Source of the DNA: Clostridia bacterium | GTDB taxonomy: Bacteria; Bacillota; Clostridia; Peptostreptococcales; Anaerovoracaceae | NCBI GenBank assembly: GCA_024403135.1 | Contig: JAKSSK010000007.1 | Coordinates: 1-50,147, forward strand | DNA: 50,147 bases | Direction of reading: 5' to 3' | Shown here: positions 15,379 through 25,154 of the stretch, in pieces | Layout: every line of letters starts with the position of its first letter | Numbering within the stretch: the stretch's first letter is position 1 | Program-made: the position numbers and the translations under genes | The notes under the pieces: model-generated | The model's database searches: none | What the model saw: only the letters and a program-made list of their open reading frames with translations | What the model was told of the DNA's origin: nothing

Positions 15379-16850
15379 TAAATTTCCCATCCTTTTTTCT
15401 TAAATCTTTTTACAGCATCGAAGTTTAAAGTCTCATCCATGTCCCTTTCAAGGTATTCCTTACAGGATTCATCGAAAGCGTACAGGATGCGGTATAGGTC
15501 CTCTTTTTTATGAGAAGCATGCTGAAATCCATTTTCATAGTAAAAGCTAGATAACTCCTCAAAGAAGTTAAAAGGCTCCCTATCCTTTAGTAGATAGTCC
15601 AGCGTATTCCTAAAGCCGCCCTTGTTAGAGTAAAGGTCAAGGACCTCTTCTATCATCTTAAGGCGAGCTAACTCCTTAGCAGATATGTATGAATTAGATA
15701 TTACCTGGTAAGGTGCCTTAGGGCTGAACACATAGCCGTGCTTTTCAGCTTCGTTTCTTATCTTAGTTCCCTTTAATAGCTTAAGGAAACCTAGCTGCAG
15801 GTTGTCTGCCCCAAGGGCATAAACCTTGTTAAAGGACTTTTCAAAGGAGTGGTAGTCCTCAAAAGGAAGTCCTGCAATTAAGTCCACGTGAACGTGGATG
15901 TTTCCTAGCTCAATTATCTTGCTTACAGCGTAAAGCACAGGATAGACGTTATCCTTTCTGTCAACTGCTGCCAAGGTCATAGGGTTTATGGACTGAATTC
16001 CAACTTCGAACTGGAATAGGCCCTTCCTAGCCTTAGATAAAAGAGCTATGGTTTTATCGTCCAAAAGGTCACCACAGATTTCCATGTGGAAGTTTGTGAT
16101 GCCGTTATCGTTTTCAATCAGGTATTTAAATATTTGGTAGGCCCTTTCAGCATCGTAGTTGAAGGTGCGATCAATGAACTTAACCTGAGGAACCTTCTTG
16201 TACAGGAAGTATCCTAGGTCAGAGCGAACTCTGTCAATATCTAGGGCCCTAACAGTCTTTTCTATACTGGACATGCAGTAGCTGCACCTGAAAGGACAGC
16301 CCCTGGATGACTCGTAATATATTATCTTGTTATCCTCAATGTCCAGGGTCTTGTAAGGAAACGGAATCTTAGAAAAGTCCCCTATCTCCTGGTCAGGGTT
16401 AACGTAGATCTTTCCATCCAGCCTGTAAGCTAGACCAGGTATTTTAGATATGTCCCTGTTATGTGTAAGCATAGCCTTGCATAGGCGGTAGAAAGGAGTC
16501 TCCCCTTCACCACGAATGATGATGTCTATATACCTATGTCCCTTAAGGAAGGATACGTAGTCATAGCTAACCTCAGGTCCACCTAGTGTGATGATTAGAC
16601 TAGGGTCAGCTAGCTTTAGCTTTTCACATATATCCATGGTCTGGTTCACGTTGTAGATATAGGTGGAAAAGCAGACCATATCGTAGTCACCACGAAGGAT
16701 CTCAGAGTAGATGTACTCTGGGTCATTGTTGATGGTGAACTCCTTTAATTCCACGTCAAAGTACCCACCTGCAACTACAGTGTACAGGTACTTTAGAGCT
16801 AAGTTAGAGTGTATGAACTTGCTGTTAAGGGTAGTAAGTAGAACTTTCAT
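15378..16850 (-). CDS. B12-binding radical SAM protein (DUF4080 type)
   Basis: The 490-residue protein has an N-terminal cobalamin-binding-like domain (residues 1-140, with a TLGGPEVSYDY segment and an IIRGEGETPFYRL segment typical of B12-radical SAM proteins). A radical SAM core follows, with the [4Fe-4S] motif CPFRCSYC at residues 185-192. The C-terminal ~120 residues match the DUF4080 extension found with this architecture. It likely performs a radical methylation or a related modification; the substrate is unknown. It overlaps by one base with the radical SAM gene before it and by one base with the TPR gene after it, so all three are tightly co-transcribed. Confidence 0.85.
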   Translation of the reverse strand: MKVLLTTLNSKFIHSNLALKYLYTVVAGGYFDVELKEFTINNDPEYIYSEILRGDYDMVCFSTYIYNVNQTMDICEKLKLADPSLIITLGGPEVSYDYVSFLKGHRYIDIIIRGEGETPFYRLCKAMLTHNRDISKIPGLAYRLDGKIYVNPDQEIGDFSKIPFPYKTLDIEDNKIIYYESSRGCPFRCSYCMSSIEKTVRALDIDRVRSDLGYFLYKKVPQVKFIDRTFNYDAERAYQIFKYLIENDNGITNFHMEICGDLLDDKTIALLSKARKGLFQFEVGIQSINPMTLAAVDRKDNVYPVLYAVSKIIELGNIHVHVDLIAGLPFEDYHSFEKSFNKVYALGADNLQLGFLKLLKGTKIRNEAEKHGYVFSPKAPYQVISNSYISAKELARLKMIEEVLDLYSNKGGFRNTLDYLLKDREPFNFFEELSSFYYENGFQHASHKKEDLYRILYAFDESCKEYLERDMDETLNFDAVKRFKKKGWEI

Positions 16851-17722
16851 TAAAGCATTCTAAACCTTTCGTCCTTTATTAGTCCTGTGTTTTCCATGGC
16901 ACGCTTAAGCATGTCCATCATCCTTTCGTTATCCACAGGAAGATTTCCACGAAGGGATACGTAGTTAGAAGCGTGATTGCTTCTAAAGATGCACTCCTTT
17001 GTAGGGTGCGCGTGTTTAAGCATCAGGTAGGTTTCACCCAGCACCTGCTCAGGTGTTAGAAGTGTCAACTTACCAGAATTTATGTCCTCCATAATTGGAG
17101 CTCTTGGGTCAAGCATCAGGGTAAGTAGGCTTACGTATGATGCGTTCATCTTTGAGATCATCTTGCCAGTTTCAATGGCATGTTCCTGCCAGTCCTCTAG
17201 ACCTGCAATTCCATTGATAAACGTTACAGATGTCTTTATGCCAGCATCTTCAAGTTTGTGTACACCAGCTATTAACTCCTCTACAGTCTCCCCTTTGTTT
17301 ATCTGTTTTAGTATCTTATCTGAGCCAGATTCAGCACCAAGGTATACCATGGTAACCCCGTGGTCCCTTAGCTCTCTTAGCTCTTCATCCGTCTTCTTTA
17401 AAGCGTCAGTTGCTCTGCCATATACAGTTACCCTTTCGCACTCAGGGAAGGTTCTCTTAATGTGGTCAAGTATAGGAAGAAGCCTGCGGTTGGATAGGCA
17501 TAGAGCGTCTCCGTCAGCAAGGAAGATTCTATCTACTGATGCATAGTACCTTCTAGCCATATCTAGGTCTTCAATTACTTCCTTTTCGTCACGCACCTTG
17601 AACTTCTTAGCCTTGAACATAGTGCAGAAGCTGCACTTGTTGTGAGTGCAGCCGTAAGTAACCTGTATTATTAAGCTGTACGCCTCTGAGGGCGGTCTAT
17701 ATATGTCTCCGTAATATCTCAT
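16850..17722 (-). CDS. Radical SAM protein with CX4CX2C cluster motif
   Basis: The 290-residue protein has the segment YGCTHNKCSFC with Cys25, Cys30 and Cys33. This is a radical SAM iron-sulfur site, but with four residues between the first two cysteines instead of three. YLGAESGSDKILKQINKGET (residues 127-146) is the usual SAM-binding beta-strand region of Elp3/HemN-like proteins. A conserved family of clostridial proteins with this N-terminus exists; its reaction is unknown to me. ATG 17722 is preceded by a single-base gap after argS, so it belongs to the argS transcription unit. Confidence 0.8.
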   Translation of the reverse strand: MRYYGDIYRPPSEAYSLIIQVTYGCTHNKCSFCTMFKAKKFKVRDEKEVIEDLDMARRYYASVDRIFLADGDALCLSNRRLLPILDHIKRTFPECERVTVYGRATDALKKTDEELRELRDHGVTMVYLGAESGSDKILKQINKGETVEELIAGVHKLEDAGIKTSVTFINGIAGLEDWQEHAIETGKMISKMNASYVSLLTLMLDPRAPIMEDINSGKLTLLTPEQVLGETYLMLKHAHPTKECIFRSNHASNYVSLRGNLPVDNERMMDMLKRAMENTGLIKDERFRML

Positions 17723-17723
17723 G

Positions 17724-19421
17724 CTACATTCTTTCTGGGGCGTCCATTCCTAAAAGTGCTAGGCCGTTTTTAATTGCAGTCTTAGCTGCTACTACTAGAG
17801 CAACCTTAGCCTTCTTTTCCTCAGGATCATCTACTAAGATGTGTTCATCGTGATAGAACTTGTTAAAGCCCTGAGCGATATCAACGATATGTCTAGTAAC
17901 TACAGATGGTTCATACTTTTCACCAGCTTCAATTACTACCTGAGGTAGGTCTGCAATTGCCTTTACCAGCTGGTATGCACTTTCAGAAGTGATGTACTTA
18001 GGATCAAAGCCAGTTAGATCCATTTCACCTGCGTTTCTTATGATGCTAGCACATCTAGCGTGAGTGTACTGAACGTATGGGCCAGTTTCACCGTTAAAGT
18101 CTAATACCTTATCCCACTTGAATACGTAGTCCTTGATTCTGTTGTTGGATAGTTCGTTGAATACTACAGCGCCTATACCAACCTGCTTAGCGGTTTCCTC
18201 TACGTTTTCAGTTACTACTCCCTTTTCCTCGATGATCTTTCTAGTTTCTTCGATTGCCTTGTTAAGTACATCCTCAAGGAATACAACTCTTCCTGCACGA
18301 GTTGACATAGTTCCCTCTTCTAGGGACACTAGTCCGAATGGTACGTGGATGATGTCCTTAGCCCATTCATAGCCCATTAGTTCTAAGATCTTCTTAAGCT
18401 GCTGGAAGTGTAGATTCTGCTGAGAAGCTACAACGTAGATGTTTTTATAGAAGTTGTATGTGTTCTCCCTGTACTTTGCACAGGCAAGGTCTCTTGTGAT
18501 GTATAGGGTGGAGCCGTCAGTCTTTAGGATTGGAGCTGGAGTAAGACCGAAAGGTTCTAGGTCAACTATCATGGCTCCTCTAGATTCAACTAGAAGATCC
18601 TTTTCCTTAAGCTCCTCAACTACCTGTGGCATCTTGTCTGAGTAGAATGATTCACCTGCATATGAGTCGTACTGGATGCCCAGCATATCGTATACCCTGG
18701 TGAACTCCTTAAGTGATTCATCTCTGAACCACTGCCATAGCTTAGTTTCCTCTTGGCCACCTTGCTCTAGCTTTGCAAATGTTTCTCTAGCTTCATCCTC
18801 TAGGCTAGGGTCAGTTTCAGCTTCAACGTGAAACTTAGTGTAGTACTCTAAAAGAGTCTTGATAGGTTCACGCTTAACGTCTTCCTCGCATCCCCAGTGT
18901 CTGTAGGCTACGATCATCTTACCGAACTGAGTACCGTAGTCGCCTAGGTGGTTAATTCTAGTAACCTTAAAGCCCATAGCATCGTAGATCTTGTTGATGG
19001 CGTTACCTATAACTGTTGATCTGATGTGTCCGATGTGGAAAGGCTTAGCGATGTTAGGAGATGAGAACTCAACGATTACTGGTCTTCCTTCTCCTACGTT
19101 AGACTTACCATAGTCTTCCTTCTTTTCAAGTACTTCAGCTACAGCGTCCTTTACGAACTCCTCTTTAGATACGAACATGTTAACGTATGCGTTTACCTGC
19201 TCCACCTTTTCAAACATGGAAGCATTGGCTAGGCTTTCAGCAATGCCCTTTGCGATTAGAGGTGGTGCCTTTCTTAAGGTTTTTGCCAGCTTAAAGCATG
19301 GAAATGCAAAGTCTCCCATGTCGGCATTTTGAGGAACCTCTATCATGGACATGATTTCTTCAAGCTCTAGGTCCACCTGCTCCTTTATTAGTTTTGCTAT
19401 CTCAAGTTTGTATTCTACCAT
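17724..19421 (-). CDS. argS: Arginyl-tRNA synthetase
   Basis: The 565-residue length is normal for ArgRS. The N-terminal Add-1 domain is followed by the class I signature HIGH (residues 129-132, in SPNIAKPFHIGHIRS), and the KMSKS loop is represented by MSTRAG. The DALR anticodon-binding domain ends the protein (…LLGMDAPERM). It charges tRNA-Arg in the cytoplasm. Its start overlaps the preceding DUF523 gene by 7 nt, so it depends on transcription from the mutS2 side. Confidence 0.97.
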   Translation of the reverse strand: MVEYKLEIAKLIKEQVDLELEEIMSMIEVPQNADMGDFAFPCFKLAKTLRKAPPLIAKGIAESLANASMFEKVEQVNAYVNMFVSKEEFVKDAVAEVLEKKEDYGKSNVGEGRPVIVEFSSPNIAKPFHIGHIRSTVIGNAINKIYDAMGFKVTRINHLGDYGTQFGKMIVAYRHWGCEEDVKREPIKTLLEYYTKFHVEAETDPSLEDEARETFAKLEQGGQEETKLWQWFRDESLKEFTRVYDMLGIQYDSYAGESFYSDKMPQVVEELKEKDLLVESRGAMIVDLEPFGLTPAPILKTDGSTLYITRDLACAKYRENTYNFYKNIYVVASQQNLHFQQLKKILELMGYEWAKDIIHVPFGLVSLEEGTMSTRAGRVVFLEDVLNKAIEETRKIIEEKGVVTENVEETAKQVGIGAVVFNELSNNRIKDYVFKWDKVLDFNGETGPYVQYTHARCASIIRNAGEMDLTGFDPKYITSESAYQLVKAIADLPQVVIEAGEKYEPSVVTRHIVDIAQGFNKFYHDEHILVDDPEEKKAKVALVVAAKTAIKNGLALLGMDAPERM

Positions 19422-19831
19422 TTGATTTCTCCTTTTTCAGATATTACCTCAATTCCTTTTTCCTTTAGCATTTTAACGAAACATCCGTCGCCCTCTACAA
19501 GCTTTCCGGAAAAAGTCCCGTCATATATCTGGCCTACTCCGCAGGAAGGGCTCTTGGCTTTCAGGATGGCGCCGTTAGCTTCGCCAGCCCTTTCAAGCTC
19601 CAGTCTTGCTCCTTTAATGAACTCTGCTGTTACGTCCTTGCCGGTACAATCCAGTATCCTATCACCTACGTATTCAGCAGGTGGTCTAGGGCAAGGAAGT
19701 CCTGCCGCCCTTTCAGGACATACAGGAATGTAGTCGTGGCACTTACAGAATTCAATGACCTTGTCATTTTTGTTGTTGCCTCCGTCGTACTTACAGTTTT
19801 CTCCCAGCAGGCAAGCGCTTACTATGTACAT
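19415..19831 (-). CDS. DUF523 family protein
   Basis: The 138-residue protein begins VSACLLGENCKYDGGNNKND and contains PRPPAEY and KAKSPSCGVGQIYDGTFSG. These are the hallmark blocks of DUF523 (YbbK-like), with conserved cysteines that could bind a metal or cluster. Its function is not established. It lies 3 nt after mutS2 and overlaps argS, so it is within the operon. Confidence 0.9.
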   Translation of the reverse strand: MYIVSACLLGENCKYDGGNNKNDKVIEFCKCHDYIPVCPERAAGLPCPRPPAEYVGDRILDCTGKDVTAEFIKGARLELERAGEANGAILKAKSPSCGVGQIYDGTFSGKLVEGDGCFVKMLKEKGIEVISEKGEIKW

Positions 19832-19834
19832 AAG

Positions 19835-22201
19835 TTACTCCTTAAACTTAACTACTGTTACTCCGTCTCCTCCCTCAGAAAAGCCACCTTTTCTGTATGA
19901 GGCTACGTGCTTGTTGGCTCTAAGTCTTTGCCTAATTCCAGACCTTAGGATACCTTCACCTAGGCCGTGGATTATGGTTACTTCCTTAAGACCTGCCATA
20001 TATGCATCGTCTAAGTACTTCTCCACGTCCATGATTGCATCGTCAAGGATTTCTCCTTGAACGTTGATGGATATGGATACGTTTTGGGCCTTGGTCTTAA
20101 ACATGTTGCCATAATTTGCCTTGGCCTTCTTCTTAGTGCCGTCATTTATTAGCACCAGGTCATCTAGGTGAACCTTCATCTTCATGATTCCCATCTGAAC
20201 TAGTAGCTCATCCCTGTCATCAGGAAGTGACAGGATTTCACCGTTTTGATCTAAGGATAACACCTTAACCCTGTCACCTACAGAAAGCTCTTCTACGCTG
20301 ACTGGATCGTGGTTAACCTCCTTGATCTTCTTTTCCTGGTATTCCTTAGTTTTATCTTTCAGCTTTTCCTTTGTCTTCTGGAATTCCTTGTTTCTAAGTC
20401 CAAGGCTTTCCATCTTGGCAAGTTCCTTAAGTTCCTTTTGAACTTCTTTGGCTGTTTCTTCTGCTTCTCTTAGAACTCTTCTAGCGTCCTCCCTTGCTTC
20501 CTCAAGAAGTTTCTGGGTCTTCTTTTCAAGTTCTCTTTCCCTTTGCTTTAGGGCTTCTTCCCTCTTCTTAATGTCTAGGTTAGTAAGCTCAGCTTCATCC
20601 CTAGCCTTGGCAGCCTGCCTCTTGTCCTCTTCGATGGCGGAAATTACGTCCTCGAATTCCAGGTCCTTACCCTCGATCAGCTGGCGAGCCTTGTTGATAA
20701 TCACCGGCTTAATTCCCAGCTTCTTTGAAATCTCAAAGGCGTTGGACTTACCAGGCACACCAATTAGAAGCCTGTATGTAGGGCTTAAGGTTTCCACGTC
20801 AAACTCCATAGATGCGTTCTCTACGTTCTCACTGGAGATTGCATACTTCTTAAGCTCGTTATAGTGGGTGGTTGCCGCTATCATGGCGCCCCTAAATGCC
20901 AGGTGCTCCAGTATGGATATGGCAAGAGCTGCACCTTCAGTTGGGTCAGTTCCTGCTCCAAGCTCATCTAAAAGCACAAGGGACCTTTCATCAGCCCTCT
21001 TGGTAATATATACGATGTTCTTCATGTGGCTTGAGAAGGTGGATAGGCTCTGCTCTATGCTCTGCTCATCACCAATGTCTGCGAATATTTCCTCGAAGAT
21101 TGGAAGTGTGCTGGTAGATGCTGCAGGAATGTGAAGTCCGCTTTGAGCCATCAGAGATAATAGGCCGATGGTCTTTAAGGTTACAGTCTTTCCTCCAGTG
21201 TTAGGGCCTGTCACTACAAGGGTCCTGTACTTTCCACCAAGGCTTACGTTTATTGGAACCACCTTGCTAGCGTCAATAAGTGGATGTCTAGCTTCTTTTA
21301 GTTCAACCAGCTGCTCTTCGTTTATGCTTGGCTCTTCACCTTTCATGGATAGGGATAGCTTTCCCTTTGCCATGATGAAGTCTAGGTCAGCTAAGAGCTT
21401 TTGGTTATTTAAAAGCTGGTGGTAGTACTCAGCTACACCGCTTGAAAGCTCAGCAAGTATTCTATCTATCTCTACCTGCTCTGCCATTTCAAGTTCCCTA
21501 AGCTGGTTATTAAGCTCCACAATAACCTGAGGCTCTATGAAAAGGGTTGCCCCAGATCCACTTTGGTCGTGGATGATGCCAGGGAACTTTGCCCTGTGCT
21601 CCTGCTTAATTGGAACTACAAATCTTCCGTCTCTTACGGTTACTATGGCATCTTGAAGCATGGACTTGTTGTCCGATGAGTTGATGATGTTGTTTATCCT
21701 AGCTCTGATGGCATCGTTTTGCCTAGCTATTCCCTTTCTAATGTCCCTTAGCTCAGGGGAAGCGTTATCTGCCATCTCATCTTCAGATAAAATGCATCTA
21801 TCTATTTTCTCCTCAAGTCTAGGAAAAACTTCAATTACTGATGCCATGGAATTGATGATAGGAAGCGCTGGTACATCGTACTTTAGGAAGTTTACCACCT
21901 CTCTTGCTATCCTCATGTTGTACTTAACGTGGATAAGCTCCTTCATGGTAAGAGATCTTCCCTTGTACGCCAGGGTAACGCTTTTATCTATGTCGTAAAA
22001 GTTACCTAAAGGAAGTGGTCCTTTATGCACAATAAGGTCAACCGCTTCTGTGGTCGACCTTAATGAGTCCCTTATTTCATCAATATCCGTCTGTGGTTTC
22101 AGTTCCTTAATTCTTTCCTTTGCCATAAAGGAACCGGCGCAGTCTTCCAAAAGTCCAATTATTCTATTGTACTCCAGTATCTGCAAAACCTTATCGTTCA
22201 T
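19835..22201 (-). CDS. mutS2: Endonuclease MutS2
   Basis: The 788-residue length fits the family. The clamp/core region is followed by the ATPase domain with Walker A GPNTGGKT (332-339) and Walker B LVLLDELGAGTDP. A long coiled coil (about 510-640, rich in Glu and Lys) leads to a C-terminal Smr nuclease domain with HGLGEG (from residue 745). MutS2 suppresses homologous recombination and, in Bacillus, helps rescue collided ribosomes. There is no N-terminal mismatch-recognition domain, which distinguishes it from MutS. It overlaps zapA by 11 nt. Confidence 0.96.
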   Translation of the reverse strand: MNDKVLQILEYNRIIGLLEDCAGSFMAKERIKELKPQTDIDEIRDSLRSTTEAVDLIVHKGPLPLGNFYDIDKSVTLAYKGRSLTMKELIHVKYNMRIAREVVNFLKYDVPALPIINSMASVIEVFPRLEEKIDRCILSEDEMADNASPELRDIRKGIARQNDAIRARINNIINSSDNKSMLQDAIVTVRDGRFVVPIKQEHRAKFPGIIHDQSGSGATLFIEPQVIVELNNQLRELEMAEQVEIDRILAELSSGVAEYYHQLLNNQKLLADLDFIMAKGKLSLSMKGEEPSINEEQLVELKEARHPLIDASKVVPINVSLGGKYRTLVVTGPNTGGKTVTLKTIGLLSLMAQSGLHIPAASTSTLPIFEEIFADIGDEQSIEQSLSTFSSHMKNIVYITKRADERSLVLLDELGAGTDPTEGAALAISILEHLAFRGAMIAATTHYNELKKYAISSENVENASMEFDVETLSPTYRLLIGVPGKSNAFEISKKLGIKPVIINKARQLIEGKDLEFEDVISAIEEDKRQAAKARDEAELTNLDIKKREEALKQRERELEKKTQKLLEEAREDARRVLREAEETAKEVQKELKELAKMESLGLRNKEFQKTKEKLKDKTKEYQEKKIKEVNHDPVSVEELSVGDRVKVLSLDQNGEILSLPDDRDELLVQMGIMKMKVHLDDLVLINDGTKKKAKANYGNMFKTKAQNVSISINVQGEILDDAIMDVEKYLDDAYMAGLKEVTIIHGLGEGILRSGIRQRLRANKHVASYRKGGFSEGGDGVTVVKFKE

Positions 22202-22670
22202 ATTGATTGTTCTTCTTTAATTTGTCTATCTGATCCTTTAACTGAATGTTTTCCATCTGTAGGTCGAAGAATGAGTTTTCGAATTCACGGCACTTGTCCT
22301 GAAGCTGGCGAAGTCTTTCGTCAGTAGCCTTCTTTGAATCCTGAGCCTTAATAGCGTTGTCCTTGTATGCTAGAAAGCTCTTCTTAGCTTCTTCCCACAT
22401 CTGAAGATAGTGGTTTGCGTCCTTTTCAACCTGTTCCTTTGCTGCCCTTAGCATCTCTATCTTTTCTAGGGCATCGAAGTAGTCTTCAGCAGTGTTGATA
22501 GCGCATAGGATGGCAGTTCTTCCTGGAGTGCCGTCCTTGATCATCTTTGAGATGGTCTGCATCTTATCGTCTACGTAGTTTGCTATCTTCTCGATTTCCT
22601 CGATAGGTTTCTCGCCAGCAATGGTATATGGCTGTCCAAGAATCTTTACTGTTACTTTGTTGGATTCCAT
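22191..22670 (-). CDS. zapA: Cell division protein ZapA
   Basis: The 159-residue protein begins KVTVKILGQPYTIAGEKPIEEIEKIANYVDDKM, the globular ZapA head that binds FtsZ and bundles filaments at the Z ring. The C-terminal ~90 residues are a continuous coiled coil, longer than in many ZapA proteins. The gene lies between pheT and mutS2, the same neighbourhood as zapA (yshA) in Bacillus. Its start follows an AGGAAT-type site 10 nt after pheT. Confidence 0.92.
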   Translation of the reverse strand: MESNKVTVKILGQPYTIAGEKPIEEIEKIANYVDDKMQTISKMIKDGTPGRTAILCAINTAEDYFDALEKIEMLRAAKEQVEKDANHYLQMWEEAKKSFLAYKDNAIKAQDSKKATDERLRQLQDKCREFENSFFDLQMENIQLKDQIDKLKKNNQYER

Positions 22671-22684
22671 AGCTAATTCCTTTC

Positions 22685-25144
22685 CTACATTTCACGAAGT
22701 TTAGCTTCCAGTTCTTCCTCTAGAGCCTTAAGTACGCCCTGGTGAACTGCGCTTACTTCATCGTCTGTTAAAGTCTTATCGTTGTCTCTATATAGCAGGC
22801 TAAATGCTGCTGACTTAAATCCCTTTTCTACCTGATCCCCTCTGTATACATCAAACAGCTTAACTTCCTTTAGAAGTGAATTTGCTGCATCTTTAATAAC
22901 CTTTTCAATAGCTCCAACTGTTACATCTTCCTTAACAAGAAGGGCGATGTCTCTTGAGATAGCTGGATACTTTGGAATTGGTGTGAAGCGAATTTCCATG
23001 TTGCTTGCTGCTATTATGTTGTCTAGAAGTAGCTCGCATACGTAGCATCTAGTCTTTATGCCGTAGTTTTCCATAACCTCTGGATGAACTTCACCCATGA
23101 TACCTACTTCTATCTCTTCTTCTACTACGCCAGATTCAAGTTCAAGGTTGTGCTTAGCAACGATTCTAGCACATCTACCTGGATGGTATACGCCGTACTC
23201 TGATTCAGCTTCAAATGTAAGGTCCTTTACTCCCATCTTTTCAAGCAATGAAACTACTACGCCCTTTAAAGTGAAGAAGTCTTCACCTTGTCCGTAAGCA
23301 CCGATACAGATGGAGTATCCCTCATCTGGAAGAGCCTTAGGGTCCATGTAGTTTTCAGTAAAGCAGTTACCTATTTCAAAGCATCTAACCTTGTCTAGCT
23401 TTCTTGAATAGTTTCTAGCTAGAACTTCCATCATGTTTGGAGTAAGGAAGGTTCTCATTACTGAGTAGTCCTCGCCTAGAGGATTTAGAATCTTAACGTA
23501 TCCTCTCTCCCATGAGTCCTCGTCTATTCTAGTCATATCGAATACCTTAGGGCTTACGAAGGAGTAAGTTAGGATTTCGTTTAATCCCATAGCGCATAGG
23601 CTGTCTCTTGCCACATCCCTCATGGTCTTAGCAAGAGGTTCTCCTGCTTCCTTGTTTCCTCTTGGAAGGGTTGTAGGAAGGTTATCGTAGCCGTAAAGTC
23701 TTGCAACTTCTTCAACGATGTCTTCTTCGATTTCGATGTCCTGTCTTACAGTAGGTGCAGTAACTAGAAGTTCATCGCCTTCCCCTTCAACCTTCATCTC
23801 AAGGCTTTCAAGGTAAGAAACCATCTGCTCTCTAGGTAGGTCTAGGCCAAGAACCTTATTTATTCTAGAAACTCTAGCCTTAACTACGCTAGCCTTTTCT
23901 ACCTCAGGATAGTAGTCGATGATTCCCTTTACTACTGTACCTGCTCCCAGGCTTTCAACCAGGTAGCAGAATCTATCTGAAGCTTCTTCGCAAAGGTTAG
24001 GGTCGATACCCTTTTCGTATCTTGATGAAGCCTCTGTTCTAAGTGTAAGTGCCTTTGATGTTAGACGAACGCTGTTACTAAAGAAGTTAGCTGATTCAAG
24101 AACCATCACTTCAGTATCCTCTAGAATCTCTGAGTTAAGTCCTCCCATAACTCCTGCTACTGCAACAGGCTTTTCACCATCGTTTATCATTAGCATGTCT
24201 GCTGTTAGAGTTCTCTCTACGCCGTCAAGTGTTACAAACTTTTCTCCGTCCTTTGCTGTATCCACAACGATCTTTGCACCAGCAAGCTGGCGAATATCGA
24301 AGGCGTGAAGCGGTTGGCCGTATTCAAGCATTACGAAGTTTGTAATATCTACGATGTTGTTGATTGGTCTCATGCCAGCTGCAATAAGTCTCTTCTGTAG
24401 CCACCAAGGTGATTGGCCGATCTTTAGGTCCTTGATAACTCTAGCAGTATATCTCTTGCAAAGGTCTGACTTAACCTCTACCTTGATGTAGTCGTTAACG
24501 TCATCTACCTCGTTTTTGCACTTAGTTTGGGGCATCTTAAGCTCAGTATTAAATGTTGCTGAAGCTTCACGTGCCATTCCTAGCATTGCTAGGCAGTCAG
24601 GTCTATTAGGTGTGATCTCAAAGTCTACTATTGCATCTTCTAGATCAAGAGCAGTAACTATGTCCTCTCCCAGAGCATATTCACCTTCTAAGATCCAGAT
24701 GCCGTCCTTATAGATCATTGGAATGCACTTATCTTCGATTCCAAGTTCACCTGCTCCGCACAGCATTCCGCAGGATTCTACTCCCCTTAAAGCTCCCTTA
24801 GTGATGGTTACGCCATCTTCAGTCTTAGGTTGTCCGTGAAGTGGTCCAGGAATGTGGGCTCCATCAAGTGCTACAGGAACCAGTGCTCCTTCAAATACGT
24901 TGGTTGCACCTGTTACGATCTGAACAGTTTCCTTACCTACGTTTACCTGGCAGACTACTAGCTTATCTGCGTCAGGATGTTTTTCTATCTTTTCAATCTT
25001 TCCTACTACTACACCTTCTATTCCAGTTCCCATCATAGTGCATGTCTCAAGGTTTGAACCTGACATGATCATTCTGTCGCAGAACTCTTCTGCTGAAACA
25101 TTTACTGGTGTATAGTCGTTAAGCCATTTTACCGGTACTATCAT
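22685..25144 (-). CDS. pheT: Phenylalanyl-tRNA synthetase beta subunit
   Basis: The 819-residue protein has the expected architecture: an EMAP-like tRNA-binding domain (VVGKIEKIEKHPDADKLVVCQVNVG, residues 46-70), B3/4 editing domain, B5 domain, a catalytic-like core and a C-terminal FDX-ACB domain that binds the tRNA-Phe anticodon stem. It forms an alpha2-beta2 enzyme with PheS. ATG 25144 has AGGAGG 6 nt upstream and follows pheS by 10 nt. Confidence 0.97.
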   Translation of the reverse strand: MIVPVKWLNDYTPVNVSAEEFCDRMIMSGSNLETCTMMGTGIEGVVVGKIEKIEKHPDADKLVVCQVNVGKETVQIVTGATNVFEGALVPVALDGAHIPGPLHGQPKTEDGVTITKGALRGVESCGMLCGAGELGIEDKCIPMIYKDGIWILEGEYALGEDIVTALDLEDAIVDFEITPNRPDCLAMLGMAREASATFNTELKMPQTKCKNEVDDVNDYIKVEVKSDLCKRYTARVIKDLKIGQSPWWLQKRLIAAGMRPINNIVDITNFVMLEYGQPLHAFDIRQLAGAKIVVDTAKDGEKFVTLDGVERTLTADMLMINDGEKPVAVAGVMGGLNSEILEDTEVMVLESANFFSNSVRLTSKALTLRTEASSRYEKGIDPNLCEEASDRFCYLVESLGAGTVVKGIIDYYPEVEKASVVKARVSRINKVLGLDLPREQMVSYLESLEMKVEGEGDELLVTAPTVRQDIEIEEDIVEEVARLYGYDNLPTTLPRGNKEAGEPLAKTMRDVARDSLCAMGLNEILTYSFVSPKVFDMTRIDEDSWERGYVKILNPLGEDYSVMRTFLTPNMMEVLARNYSRKLDKVRCFEIGNCFTENYMDPKALPDEGYSICIGAYGQGEDFFTLKGVVVSLLEKMGVKDLTFEAESEYGVYHPGRCARIVAKHNLELESGVVEEEIEVGIMGEVHPEVMENYGIKTRCYVCELLLDNIIAASNMEIRFTPIPKYPAISRDIALLVKEDVTVGAIEKVIKDAANSLLKEVKLFDVYRGDQVEKGFKSAAFSLLYRDNDKTLTDDEVSAVHQGVLKALEEELEAKLREM

Positions 25145-25154
25145 GTTGCGCCTC

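Noticed and set aside
20448..21998. Long plus-strand open frames opposite mutS2 (and similar ones opposite argS, pheT, murF and ftsI)
   Set aside because: They are shadows of well-recognised genes, with Ser/Leu-rich composition, no ribosome binding sites and no family resemblance.
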